Below, piece by piece: positions 23,894 through 36,600 of a DNA stretch of 64,000 nucleotides. Under the pieces are notes generated by a model, which ran no database searches, had not been told where the DNA came from, and saw only the letters and a list, made by a program, of their open reading frames with translations. Numbering within the stretch: position 1 is the stretch's first letter; the number at the start of each line of letters is the position of its first letter. The stretch is from positions 186,001 to 250,000 of the forward strand of contig NW_026570260.1 of NCBI RefSeq assembly GCF_019649055.1, given 5' to 3'. The position numbers and the translations under genes are program-made. The stretch is from Paramacrobiotus metropolitanus. Taxonomy: Eukaryota > Tardigrada > Eutardigrada > Parachela > Macrobiotidae.

Positions 23894-26800
23894 ATGATGC
23901 GGAACTTCTGCCTTTTAGGATTTCTTGCTATCCTTGGAAGTGTCAGCGCTCAAGGTATGACGAAGTTTATTAAGGTCGAGTGTGCAAAATTTGGCAGTTC
24001 CTATTTCCGCATACAGAGATGGCCCTAGTTGCATTTGGAAAAGGATGGGTTGGTGATTAGGTACAAGCAACATTCCACTCCTGCTCGTTAATGCTGTTTT
24101 CTTGTATGCGGAATGTACCATACCATGTACGATAAACATGTACATGCTTTCATGTACTGTACATAACACTAAAATTATTCTATTAAATATGTACGACACA
24201 ATACACTGAATACAGTATCGTAAATACGTAATACATGTGTCGTTAAAAAGCCGCTGCGAACAAAAACTGCGCATAAGTAAAAAACTAACAAGACCGAGGA
24301 AACGGTGACCGGATGTACATTTAAATTTGAGCTCGCCAGTGTCCAGTCCGCCATCAAGGCGTTTCCATTATTGTTCGTAATTGGAAACAAATTTCAGTGG
24401 GAGAACTTACATGGAATCCGTCGAGCAGTTAATGTATGTGACATGCTCGTCTACTCATATAATTATTATGAATGAACTTCACCTTTTGTAAATTTTTGTT
24501 TTTCACATTTGATTTTTCCATAAGCACATTCTGCTCGTACCATCTAAACCGCGACCCTCAATTGCAGTTGACTTTACAGTTTGTACTTGTTCAGTTGCCC
24601 AGTCCTCGTTGACCATGCAATGACGTCGAAACATTGTGTTTAATCTAATCATTGTACTGTATCGCTTCCGCTAATAATTATCAATAATAATGTGGTGACT
24701 ACATTTTGTGGATAGAACTACACTAATGCGACAGTATACAATACAAGGTGGTTGAATGTAAACCATGACCTTTATTCTGCAGATGCTTGCGCGGCACCAG
24801 CCACGCTGACGGCTGCCAGTGGCTTAATCCAGACCAACAACCCCTACGCCAACAGCCAGAAATGCCGGTGGATTGTCAATGGAGCTGCTGGCAAAGTAAG
24901 TAACAGTGACAGTAAGTACGAGTAAGTAAGTAACAGTAAGTATTTAACAGTGAGTATGCACTGCCTTTTACTGCTTCGGTTCTTGCACACGTACATCCAG
25001 ACAGAATCTACACACGTCTATACTAATACTACTTTGTTTCTCTTAAACAGATAATTGAAATGGAATTCGGGCGCTTCGGTATGGAATCCTCTTCGAGCTG
25101 CAATTACGACTACGTGGTGATCCACGACAGCGATGTGGACACCGTCCTCAGCCGGCCGGCCTGCTCCTCCCTGAATAATGCCCGCCCCAATAAGATCGGA
25201 CCCTTCTGCGGTAACAACCGGCCAAACGCCATTCTTACCGCCGGCAACCGCGCCGTAGTGGAGTTCTGTTCCGACTCCAGCCAGACTGGACCCGGTTTCG
25301 AGATCCGCTACAAACAGGTCACTCCTCCGCCGCCGACTGCCGCCCCGCCCACCGGCAACACCTGTAACGAAGTGGTCGTTGTCGACGGCCGCCACACCCT
25401 GGCGCACTTTGGTAACGCCGGCTACCAGCCTTTCCTCAAGTGCAGCTACAGCTACACTTCCAAGAACGGCAAGGCCCTTAAGGTCAACAGTCAACAATTC
25501 AACATGGAAGGCATCATAGGGTGCCGCTACGACCGGGTCAGCCTTTTCGACGGCGATAATAGTGGAGCAGCGTCGTTGGGCATTTTCTGCGGCACCAACG
25601 GACCGAAGAACGTCCGCACCACTGGCAGTCAACTGCACATTACCTTCGTTTCAGACGAGTACACCAACGGAAAGGGATTCGTCCTCACCATTGAAGGTAA
25701 GAATTTGACCGTTTTATTCGCCGCAAACTAAAACAACTTTGCGTGTACTTTATGATACTATAAACTTGCTACAAAACAAATCTGATAGACGATGATAAAA
25801 TGTTTTTGAGATAATTATATCTTCTTGCAGAAAGCTGCTTCGGAGACCATTTGTGCGGCAAAGACGCTTCCGGTGAAGGTGCTGATGTTTGCTACAGTGA
25901 CCGGCAAATCTGCGACGGACAAAATAACTGCCCAATTAACGGTGAAGACGAGAGTGCTTGTGCTGGTGAGTACGAGTACAGCATCAGTTTGCGAATGGAT
26001 GCCATTGAATATTCTTTACCCAGTGTATCAGCTGATAAGCGACGTCATACGTGTTTTTTTGTAGCGGACTGTGGTGGATACGACGGATGGAATGCCGGTG
26101 ATCCTTTCCCCGGAGCAGCGGCCATCACGCATGTCGACGGCCAAATCCACTGCGGAGGCGCGTTGATTAATAGCCAGTTCGTCTTGACCACCGCCCACTG
26201 TTTCCATCGGTATGTCTTACACTTTCCCTGAGTTTACGTTGACAAGTTAGAGTGGCCACAAATCTCTCTTTTGGCATAGATTGGACGACCGGCCAGAGCG
26301 CTTTGTAGTCAAGCTGGGCGCATCTCGCCTAAGTGATGCCTATGTCAGCCAGATCGACGCCATCACTGTCCACCCGCTGTTCAACCCTAAGACGCTGGCC
26401 AACAACTTGGCTCTGGTTAAACTGCGCAAACCGGCTCCCCTCCAGTAAGTCGATCAGCGTCCGCCTTGCGTGTATGCAATGCCGTTGTATCTTGGTTTCT
26501 TGCCATGTAAAGGTCATCCATTTCTCCCTTCTGCCTGCCGCTGACCAGTGAGACGAGCACTCTGGCCGAGGGCAGCCAGTGCTACACGCTGGGTTGGGGA
26601 CGCACGAACTGGGCCTCACAGACCAGTTACGGTAAGTAAAATATAAAAACAGACGTCACTATGTTTTTAATTTGCTGGCAAGATTTACAATCTAGCCGGT
26701 TGAATACGCCAGCGCAGCACCTGATCGCACTGTGTTCATTGCAGCTACCTCCGTCAAACAGATCACGGCTACCGTGCTGAACAACAGCAGGTGCAAGTGG

Positions 26801-27346
26801 TCGACTTCGCCGGTGGTGGTGGACACCAGCAGCATCTGCGCGTCCACCAGCGGTGGCCAGCTCTGCTACGGCGACAACGGTAAGCGTTCTGCGTGACTTT
26901 CTGGATAAAGTTTATATAATTGGCTATAATCCATGTTTCTTAATTCTGCAGGCGCGCCTCTGGTTTGCAAGCACCGAAACGGCAAGTGGCAGTTGTACGG
27001 CGTCAACTCTGTGTCCTTCGGTTGCACAGGCACCGCCACCACGCCCAGCCAGTTTGTCAAGGTCAGAATACTACTACAATAACTGTTAATACAATCGTTA
27101 TACAACAATTGTTACTTACAATTGGTCTTATACTACAATTGTTACTTACTTGGTTTTGTGACCAACAAGATCGAATTTTTTTATAAAAGAGCGCAAGCAG
27201 ACGAATCTTAATTAAATGTTTGCAAAGATTTGAATACCTTATATTAGAAGGTTAAGCCGACGGCATATAAAGTCTGGGGTTTTTGACTTTGTTTGGCTTT
27301 GCAGGTGTCGTCATTCGCCTCCTGGATTACTCAGACTGCTTTCTAA
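23894..27346 (+). CDS. Secreted CUB-CUB-LDLa serine protease homologue (probably inactive), 556 aa
   Basis: Ten exons: 23894-23954, 24783-24895, 25051-25696, 25831-25965, 26065-26209, 26280-26444, 26513-26631, 26745-26879, 26952-27061 and 27305-27346, all in phase. Residues 1-19 are a signal peptide ending SVSAQ. CUB domain 1 spans about 22-150, CUB 2 about 160-275, and an LDL-receptor class A repeat about 277-317 (six Cys, DGQNNC..NGEDES). A trypsin-fold domain covers 320-556. His363 is present in TTAHC. The catalytic Asp is Asn409 (LANNLALVKL), and the catalytic Ser is Asn506 (YGDNGAPLVC in place of GDSGGP). Such serine protease homologues act as cofactors or adhesion proteins in arthropod haemolymph. 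That role is inferred from the architecture. AATAAA at 27496-27501. Confidence 0.93.
24896..24957 (+). repeat. Array of GTAAGT donor-like repeats at the start of an intron
   Basis: Immediately after the exon ending at 24895, the intron reads as a degenerate repeat of GTAAGT and ACAGT units (GTAAGTAACAGTGACAGTAA and onward to 24957). It holds at least four matches to the 5' splice-site consensus. In-phase joining supports the first site. Confidence 0.7.
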
Positions 27347-28537
27347 CTCCACCGAAGCTTCTCCAATGCATTGATATTTCGCACGATCTTGTAGTCTGTA
27401 AACTTCATACTACTCCAATCATAGCCTGTTCTTATGAAATGTATCTAATAATCTTCTCAAGAAACTCAACATCCATTACTTGCGATCGTCTCTTAAATAA
27501 ATGTGTAAGACGTTCTCAGTGTCTGCTCGTGCAGTAATAGTAAAACCAAATGGCCGGCCATCAGCAACGAAGTATAATTAATTGCTGATTTTCGGTAATA
27601 TTCTCTGTTAAATTCTCCTTTTGCAAGCTAAACTGACAATGGGTTAAGTTGATTAACTGCAAATATTTATCTGTTGATTAATTGTGATTGTTCATCATGA
27701 CACTGGCTACAGTTTCTTGTATTAATTGTACAAAATAGTCTGGGTGACTGGTCTCAAGTGGCCTTTTGCTGCAAGAAAAAATCAATATGTTTCCCTCAAG
27801 AATACGCGGATCAAGTACTATTTATGGTATTACTAGTACCAGCCACGCATCACTGAACTGTAGAAAAATTTGATGTGGTTGCCTGTAATGACTGTGCATG
27901 TGTCATTCTTATGCGTATACCAGGTTTATACTTTATATCTCTTATTACAAACTATGTTATGCGCCGCTGTGTTTTATGACACCACGAACACAACTTGATA
28001 AAAAAATTTAAAAAAGCAAAAACGTCACTACTGCATTGTGAATTTGTGATAAGATCCCAACGGCCTACCGTAGGTGCATTACCGAATAATTTTCTGCTGT
28101 TTTTTCACTTCCGGAGAAAAAGTGTAATGCAGCAGCTACAGTACTTCCGTCTCGAGTGCTCGGTCAGCTCACACTTCTCCATCTGGCGGTCACATTACAG
28201 GTTTTTAAATACAAAACTGAAAAGTGCAAACGCAAAATAAATGCGTGTTACAAAAAATTTTACTTGTTATTTTTACTGTAGCGTTTACAAAAATTATGTT
28301 TTAATTATCAGTTTTTATTGTGTGCACTGTATCAGTAATTTTGATAGGTGATATTCGTTCTTTGAAATTTTGTGCTTGCTGTTTTATATACTATCGTGTG
28401 CACGTTTTATTATTCTGCATACATTCATAAAGTCAATTAAGAGCCTAAGTCGGACCAGGATAGCAGCGGTGTTGAGCGCTGTAGCGCATGTGTATGGAGA
28501 TCTTCGGTCCGTGAAATCGCAGAGCACTGAAGACTGA
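27347..28537. other. Intergenic region between the protease homologue and the DEF8-like gene
   Basis: AT-rich. It contains the 3' UTR and AATAAA (27496) of the protease homologue. No gene or RNA was recognised. Confidence 0.5.
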
Positions 28538-30147
28538 ATGGATCTTTCTCCATCAGACAGTCAGAGCTGTTCCAGCCTGACGGCGGGCTCTAGCTCCGGA
28601 GCGGACTCTCCGGACACGGCCCCCTCCCCAGTGGCCACCTTTCCCGCCAACCACAGCATCGACAGCGTAATGGCCGAAGCCTGTGCCGAAGTGGATTCGC
28701 CCTCCCACTCCGCCTCCAGGGCGGACGACCTCACATTCGTCGCCCAGGTGAGGGAGCTCTCCGTCGACTCCCTCATGGAGTTCGCCCGGCCTTTCCTGAA
28801 GAGCCAGGCGTCCACGGTGTCAGTGCGTACGCTCACCGACGCAGATAACGATGCGGCCCCCGAGGGTGGGCAGGACGGAGACGCCTTTGGTCCTCTCGTG
28901 GAAGACTATTTTCAGGGGGGTGCCACCGCATCCGAACTGGGCCCGGAGGCTGCTCGGCAAGAAGTGGAGAAGGCTATCGATGTGCTGAAAGAACGCATCC
29001 TGCGTCTGTCGCCTGACAGCCCCCTCGAGCAGGAGCAGCGCGCGCAGATGGTGCAGGAGTTGATCATGTTGCGTCTGCGTATCCAGGAGATGGAGGAAGC
29101 CGCTGAGGTAGGCGGGGGCTCGGCCACCATCGGCGCCCTGGGGCATCAGCTGAAGAAGGTGCCGCTGCTGCAGGCCATGCGCCAGAAGAAGGAACGGCTG
29201 GGCGCCCACTGTGAGGTCTGCGGCCAGATGATGATTCTCACCAGCAGCCAGCTGCAGTGCATACGCTGCGGTTACTGCTGTCATCGGCGCTGTATCGGGA
29301 CCATTGCACGCTCATGCGTCGCCGGTGAGGGAAGCGTTTGCTGAATTTGCTCTTTTTGATAAATTGTTAGTGCAAGTGTCTGCTGATAGATGAAGCGGAG
29401 AAACAGTCGGGTTTCATCTTGGATATCTGCCCAGAGAAGGGGTTGGAGCAGCAGAACTATGCCTGCGCGGAATGCCGCAAACCTTTCCCGATGGACAATC
29501 CCGGGGTGTGGGAGAGCAGTATCCGCGTGTGCGACTACAACGGCGCTTACTACTGCACAATCTGCCACCGCAACGACCAGGCCGTCAACCCTGCGCGGGC
29601 CGTCAAGAACTGGGATTTGTCGGGGCAGCCGGTGTGCCGCGCCAGTCAGCAGCTTCTCTCCCTCCTGCACTACCAACCGCTGATTCGCCTGCTAGATGTC
29701 AACCGGGAATTGGCGTTGCACGTGGAGGAATTGGCCTACGTGGAACAACTGCGGCCGCGGTTGACCATCCTGCACCGGATGATGCTGGACTGCCAACAGG
29801 CGCCGCAGATTGCTCTCCTGCGTCTGCTGCCCAGCCACCGCAAACACCTTATGTTCGCTACCGGCTTGTACTCCCTCCAGGACCTTCTGGATATTCAGCG
29901 CGGGGTGCTGGCGCGTCATCTAGACGCTTTTTATAAACAGCTGGAGGCGCACGTCCGTCTCAGCTGTCCATCGTGTGGACAACTCAGCCAGGTGTGCGTC
30001 TATTGCTGGCAGACGGAGGATAAGCTATACGCTTTCCAGGAGCATGTCACTGGCTGCGCCGGCTGTGGCGCTCTGGCCCATCGCAGTTGTGCGCGGATTG
30101 GCGCAGAGACGGCTCGCCAGTGCCCCAACTGCCGACCACCGAATTAG
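28538..30147 (+). CDS. DEF8 homologue (Rubicon/PLEKHM-type zinc-binding domain), 514 aa
   Basis: Exons 28538-29324 and 29390-30147 join in phase 1. The first 200 residues are acidic and Ser-rich, then a charged helical stretch follows (residues 145-190). A C1-like zinc finger occupies about 222-263 (HCEVCGQM..CIRCGYCCHRRC). The Rubicon homology/DUF4206 domain follows at about 268-514: YACAECRKPFP, YYCTICH, NWDLSGQPVCRASQQLL, CPSCGQLSQVCVYC, and the closing Cys/His cluster CAGCGALAHRSC..CPNC. In mammals DEF8 binds Rab7/PLEKHM1 and promotes lysosome positioning and bone-resorbing ruffled borders; the family acts on late endosomes and autophagosomes. The order C1 then Rubicon domain, without RUN or PH domains, fits DEF8 rather than PLEKHM1 or Rubicon. 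Confidence 0.9.
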
Positions 30148-30666
30148 CTCTGAAGGCATGCACGATAACATGACGATGTGCAGTGATGGTCGTTAAATGC
30201 AAGTTAACCATAATTTGAACCTTTTTGCCGATGAAATACTCAGTTCAGTAATCCATTTGTAATCCTTCAACGTTAACCCGCCTTTTGTGGACCAGGCTCT
30301 CGTTGCTCATTTTGCATCTGTTTTCTTTCTGTCATATTGAATGTCTTTCTAAATCGTTGCTTTCTATGTTAACTCGCAGAGTTGCTGATTAATCGAGTTG
30401 ATTTTATTTCAGGCGTTTTAACCTTTTAAAAAATGAGGATTGTAGGGAGTGCAAAAAGAATTGAGCTACGTAGTAAAACTTAAGTTGTTATCTCATCTTT
30501 AACATTCAGAGACCGAACAGCTGAACATCTGATAAATCTTATGAGCATGAACTCTGATGAAAAGCGGTTCATGCCGTGGTGGCGCTGTAAGATCCAGGAT
30601 TGCCGGTAAGAGTAGGGGCTGCTTTGGCCAGCGGTTCGCGGACGCTGCCTTTCGGGATCGATGCAG
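30148..30666. other. Short convergent intergenic region
   Basis: It separates the 3' ends of the DEF8-like (+) and Ajuba-like (-) genes. It is AT-rich and no gene is seen. Confidence 0.5.
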
Positions 30667-33600
30667 TTAGTGCCGTGGTTGCCGATCCCGATCCGACTCG
30701 TATTCGGCGCATACTACTTCCGGTGGCGCTTGAATAGGCAAACACACCGGCAGCAGGGGCAGATCTGTTCGGTTGGGTTGCGCGGGAGGTGGACGTGCAA
30801 GGACGGGGAGACGATGGCGGGAAGTCGTGGCGGTGATGTTAGCTGGCTGCAGCGGAGGACGTTGTGCTGCAGCAGCGGGTGAGGCGGAGGTGGCCCGCGC
30901 AGACTGCTGCGGTGTGGGTAGGGTGCGCGCGTCGGTGCCGCTCTTCTGGCGGGCGGGAACGGTGGCGTCCGGTTGGTGGTCGGGCCAGTCTTCGCGATCA
31001 CGCCGGTTATTGTGGCAGGCCAGGCAGAGAAGATGGCCGTCCAGCGGATAGCAGCGCTTCTCCACTGGCTGATCGGCTAACTCCGTTCCACAGTCCTATA
31101 GTTAACGCCACAGATATTCGTAACCGCCGTATAGTATTATGATCTATTATCACATGCGAGCATTAAATGGCCGTGCGCCGATGACACGCAACTTTTGATG
31201 TTAAGGTACGCAGCCACTCAGTTGATTATGTACGATATACTACTAGAGTAGTGCACGGTGGATAATTAGCCAAATTAATTGAGCATCTACCTCGCAAACA
31301 TAGCAGTCCACATGGAAATCACGCTCCATTGAGACGACGCGCACCGTCTCTTCCGAGCCCTGTGTGCAGCATGCAACCATAAAGATCATTCCGTATAAAG
31401 CAGCAGTTTGAATAATTACCTTGATTGCGCACTGCAGTTTGCAAATTGCGCATTGCGCCACAATAACCGAAAACTATCCACAAGACGTGAGTGCAGCGGT
31501 ATAATGCAATGCTTACCTGAACGGGTGTAATGGGCAAATGACAAGCGGCACATTTGGGCGCATACACGCTAAATAAGGAAACAAAATTGAACATAAAGCA
31601 AACAGAAAAAACACAGCTAAATTCGAATCATTCTTCGGTGTCGCAGGTTGGTGGTAATTGGTAGGCATAGACCGTACAGATGAACGCTATTCAAGATGAT
31701 GTTGACCATACCCGCGGTAATCCTCCACACAGTAGATACTGCCCTCCACGTCGGCGGTGAAAGGAATGCCGTCCAGTGCTTTACTGCAGACGCAGCAGCG
31801 GAAGCATCCAGGATGGTAGGATTTGCCCAACGCTTGTAAGATCTGCCGGAGCAAAACAAATTTCAGCACAGCGCGTCATATGATGGGAGTGCTAAAAATC
31901 AGAAGCGTCACTGTTGCACCTACCATGTCCATGATGAGATGGCCACAGGCCACGCATTTGTCAGCGGAGTTCTGGAAGCCGGAGTACTGCAAACAGGTAT
32001 TGCAAGCAGGCAAGCTCACCTGTCTACGTGCCGGCTTCTGTGGATGTCCTTTTCTCTAGCCTTACCAGATAATCCTCTTCGCACATGATCTTGCCTCGAA
32101 CGTGGTAGAAGGCCTTCCCCCGCAAGGTCCGACCTGTAGAATAATCAGTTTTTTCCGTTACTACTCTAACGAGCCTCTTGTACAGTTGCACTTACCGCAT
32201 ATTATGCAGGTGAAACACTTGGTATGGTACAAATTGCCCATGGCCTGGCACGCTTGCTCCACTCCAATTACACGTTCCCCGCACAAATAGCAGAATCCTG
32301 AATGTAAAACAAGGCAGCTCAAGACACGTTACTTTAACTTGCCAATGTGTAAAAATATGTTATATGTATGTTAACGGTGTGCCCTCTAAACATCTTATAT
32401 ACTGCAGATATAACGTCTTACATGTGTTACCAAACACAAACATGATTCATATTTGCCATCGCATAGTTAAGGCTGGCAATGAAAATTTGATAAAATTAGA
32501 GCTATTATTAATGGTTATTATCCCAGAAAATCAAAACTGCGCACAATCAAGCGAAATTAAAAACACTATCGAAACCAATTATGGATCTGTAGTTGGTACC
32601 GGCTACAATTTTACGTACAATCAGATAGAGTCACAATCGTGTTTAAGTTCAAAAAAATTGCGCAAATTAATTTTTATACAAATATGATGGTTTCTGCCTA
32701 GTTCAGAATAGCAAGATGCACCCAAAGCGATCTGCTGGTCAGTATGGCCTTTCGCCATTTCCCAATTCACCCCAATCGAACAAAATTTCCGTTTCCGGTC
32801 ATGCAGTGCCCGCAAAAAGCAACTGCACTTCCCTAGTATAATATATTCGCAGCAGTTCTACTACGGGTAGTATTCTGTGCCGGATGATTAGCTGGAAGCA
32901 TGGAAGTATACAAGGGATGCTTGCGGAAAATGAAATGTTTTGCGCCACCTGTCAGGCCAAATATCCATCATAATTGCAACTTGTGACTGTAGTAATAATC
33001 TATAACCAGTTTTGCGTTTGCACGGCAGAAGACAAGTGCACCCTGCCGTTTACCGGTCAACCCTAATCAGACCTCGTCTCCCTTCTGCATGCTAGTCAAC
33101 TTTTCAAAAATGCCAAAACATTTGATTATGCCGGCTGGTCTAACCAGCTACGGAGTGGTTGCATCCGTCCCTACCGCACTTTCAGCTGGAACACCAATAC
33201 AACACGTATCGTGGTTATTAATTTTTCATTACAGTATGTACACCATATAGTGCGACGTGTTTACAGGTTATTTCACTTAAAGCACAAGTTCAATGTTCGT
33301 CAATCTAATGCCCCCAAATTTCACTCAAATAATAATATAAGCCCAATGGTGCACTCGAATACAAGCTCTGAAGTTCGTACACAGAATGCACAGCACTAGC
33401 TTGCATCTGTCCTAACGAATGTGATAGATTATGCCGTATTAGTACTGATTACTGTTGCAAACAATCCCAGGGAATTTTCCAAGTATATAAAAACGGTTGC
33501 CGGCAATGATGATGATGACATCCCAAATAATCCTTACTCGGTATTTCTTAATTGCATGCCAGTTTAAAAGTCAAAATGCAAAGTCAGTTTGCTTTACAGT

Positions 33601-36600
33601 GGGACAATATATGCTAACGAGCAGCTGGCGGGCGTGCGGAAGGAGGGTTGTGCCTGCACATAAACGGTCGTCCTCATCCCGTTGCCTGAGGGATATGTCC
33701 GCCGGCACTTGGCTGCTGCCAAACACGCACAGGCACTGTGGAAGCTGCCGGCCGCTGTCTTATCGGGCGCACACAATCTGTAGGGATGGGATTTGCGTGC
33801 CGGAAGAAGAATGGCGCCAGAGAGAGAAAGGCGCCAAGGCACAGACAAATGCGTGACTTGTCAGCAATGGCCGCTTTCCTCCCTTATCGTTAGCGCTAAA
33901 GTTTATTCGGCAAATATGGGCATGAGCTGGGGCTATCGGAATACAAGTGGCATTTGATTTGCACACAAGTAAACAGCCAGCTCAACACTAAACCCCGTCG
34001 GAATTCCCCCGATAGGCAGCGCTCTGTCGCTACATTCCTGTTCACTGCACAATCACCCATTCAAGATCAACAAAATAAACAGACTCCTCAGACACTTGAG
34101 CTCGATCTCCTCGGGATTAACGGCGAATTATTGCCCGCATCAACACGGCAGTAGATGCAGCCGCCGCCGTGTACTCGTATGTTGCCGATATGTACGAGTG
34201 ACTTACCGAAGTATTCCTCATCGTCGTAGTCGTCTTCATCGCGCAGATTCTGCCGAGCCAGCTCTTCCTCCAGATTGGCTAGCTTCTGCTCCACCTGAGC
34301 GCTGGCCGCCTTCTGCTCGCCGCTGCTGACCACAGCTGTGGGCACGACGACCTTAGGCCGTGCTGTCGGCGCTGCCGGCTTATAGGGCGGCGGATCTTCC
34401 AACTCCTCGGAACAGGGCTGGGAGAAGACAGCCGCCGAGATATTCCTTGCTGCCCGGTGCATTCTGGCTTCCGCACTGGCCGCTCCCACGCCGGTACCAA
34501 TTACTCCACGCACCGGACCTTTCGTCACTGGAGCACGGTCTAAATAACTTCGTTCCCCGGCGTTCTGGTGTGATCGGCAAACAGCCAACACATTGCCGCT
34601 GTCAGCCACTTGCGTGCCGCAGCCAGCTGCTGCACATGTACTAGAACACGGTTGCTTATGATTGGCTGAGCGCGCCATATTATTCGTACGCACCGCTTCA
34701 GCGCTGGCAATTGGTCTAGCAAAGTACGGTTGCTCACGCCGGTTTGTGGCTGTAGCGAGCAGAGCGTTTCGATCACCGCTGGCAGCGGCGTCGTGGCTTC
34801 TTAAATGCAGTGCGCTTTTATCTGCTTCCGCCGGCATATGCGGCTTTGATGGACTTCGGCCACTGGCCGGGATCATACTGTCGTGGATGATAACCGTTCC
34901 CGTCGGGGAGGCTGCTCCTGGACACAATTCCGCGCGGGAATGCTCGCGGGATGGAAACGGTGGCTTAGCGGGATGGGTCTGGCGGAGGAGGCCGGACAGT
35001 GACCTTACGGGAGATGTGCAGTATTGGCTGGCAAGAGACTCCACTCCTGCAAGAAAATGCACATATTCCACAACTCGGACTGATGCAGTCGGCAGGCTGC
35101 AGGGATGGTAAATGAATCAAGAGTCGGTAAAGAAACATGATTTTCTGCTGGATTACTGTAATTATGTAACTGATACCGCGGGCTCATTGGTGTCATGATT
35201 ACTACAGCGGCTAAGCGCACCGATCAACACCACAGCGCACCGCAACGACATGATATTCGACGGCCGATAATGAAGAGCAGGCAAACCACAGACGTGGGCT
35301 CTACCGTTTGTGCAATTGTGCGCGTGGGACGTGCTCAGTTACGAGTTTAATTATGGATCGGTTTCGCTGTAGTGTTTCTTGATTAACCAGCCCCGCAGCA
35401 CGATAGGACAATCTTATATCATCGCCGTGATAATTGTCTGCTTGTATACAGCGCGGATTACCGGCTGATCAGGCTGAGGTACAATCGCGACAGTGTATCA
35501 AATGAGCTCAAGACTAATCCGCGTGACCGGCAGAATAGGGTTTGGTTGTCAGGGCGCATGCATGTACTGTATTGCTTAACCGTCGATAGGTCGGTGCTGA
35601 CGCGGGCGCATTATAATATTACAGCTTTAATTGATTTTTATGTTATTGCATCTTTACTTAATTTCCTTGTTATTGCAACTTTGATTAATTATCAAGTTAT
35701 GGCATCTTTAATTAAATTTCAAAGAATCGCATCTATAATGAAGTAATTTGAGGAAACTGTTGTTGAGCGCTTACCGTTGCCGGCTGGTATGCGGTGGCAA
35801 CCGCACGTCGGGGTGGTTATCCAGCGGCGTTCACCATGCGGCCCTGCGCTATCCGATGGAAAAGGACAACCGCACTGCCCGAGCAACGCCGGACTGGGTG
35901 TGCAGTTGTGCGGGCTGCTGCACGGTGATGCCAGCAGGTGACGCAGTTCAGCGTAACTGGAGCGAGATGCCAGCGTGCTGATGCTGCTGCGGGGGGAAGA
36001 GGCCACGGAGGCGGAGCAAGAGTGGTGCGGCAGCGGACTGAGGCCAGTCGTACAACCGCCGCCCTGGAAGGACAATCTCAGCTGCAAATGGCATGTGCAG
36101 CCGGCGGAAGTGTTAGTGGGATTGACAATTGGCCGACATGGACAATTATCGGCACCGCCGCTGAAAGTACGTCCGTCCGCTGGCACAGGCAGCAGAGAGA
36201 AGCCGGCCCCGTGGGGATTGGCCAGTGGCGTCAATGAGGCCGGGTGGAATGCGCGGCGTTTGCTCTCGCTGCTGGTTAACGCTCTTGCACAGTTTCCCCG
36301 TTGAATGCTGCTCGTCAGATGGGCGCCATGAGTCCCACAATCACTGCAAGAGAGATTTAACGTTAACACTCGGCTGAAGCATTTGTAATCACTTCCACAA
36401 CTTGCCGCCATCCAAGAATGAATGGGTCAAGTTAATAGTCCGTATAAAACGATATTTTGCCGAACACCGACAAATAATCAAATGCTGAAATGATTAAGTA
36501 TAAAAAGTATTAAAGCTTTTTCATTGTACCTGATGCTGGGGCTGGTGGCAAATGAAGCGGCTTGACTAGCGAAGGCAATGCTCTGACCATTAGTGCTACA

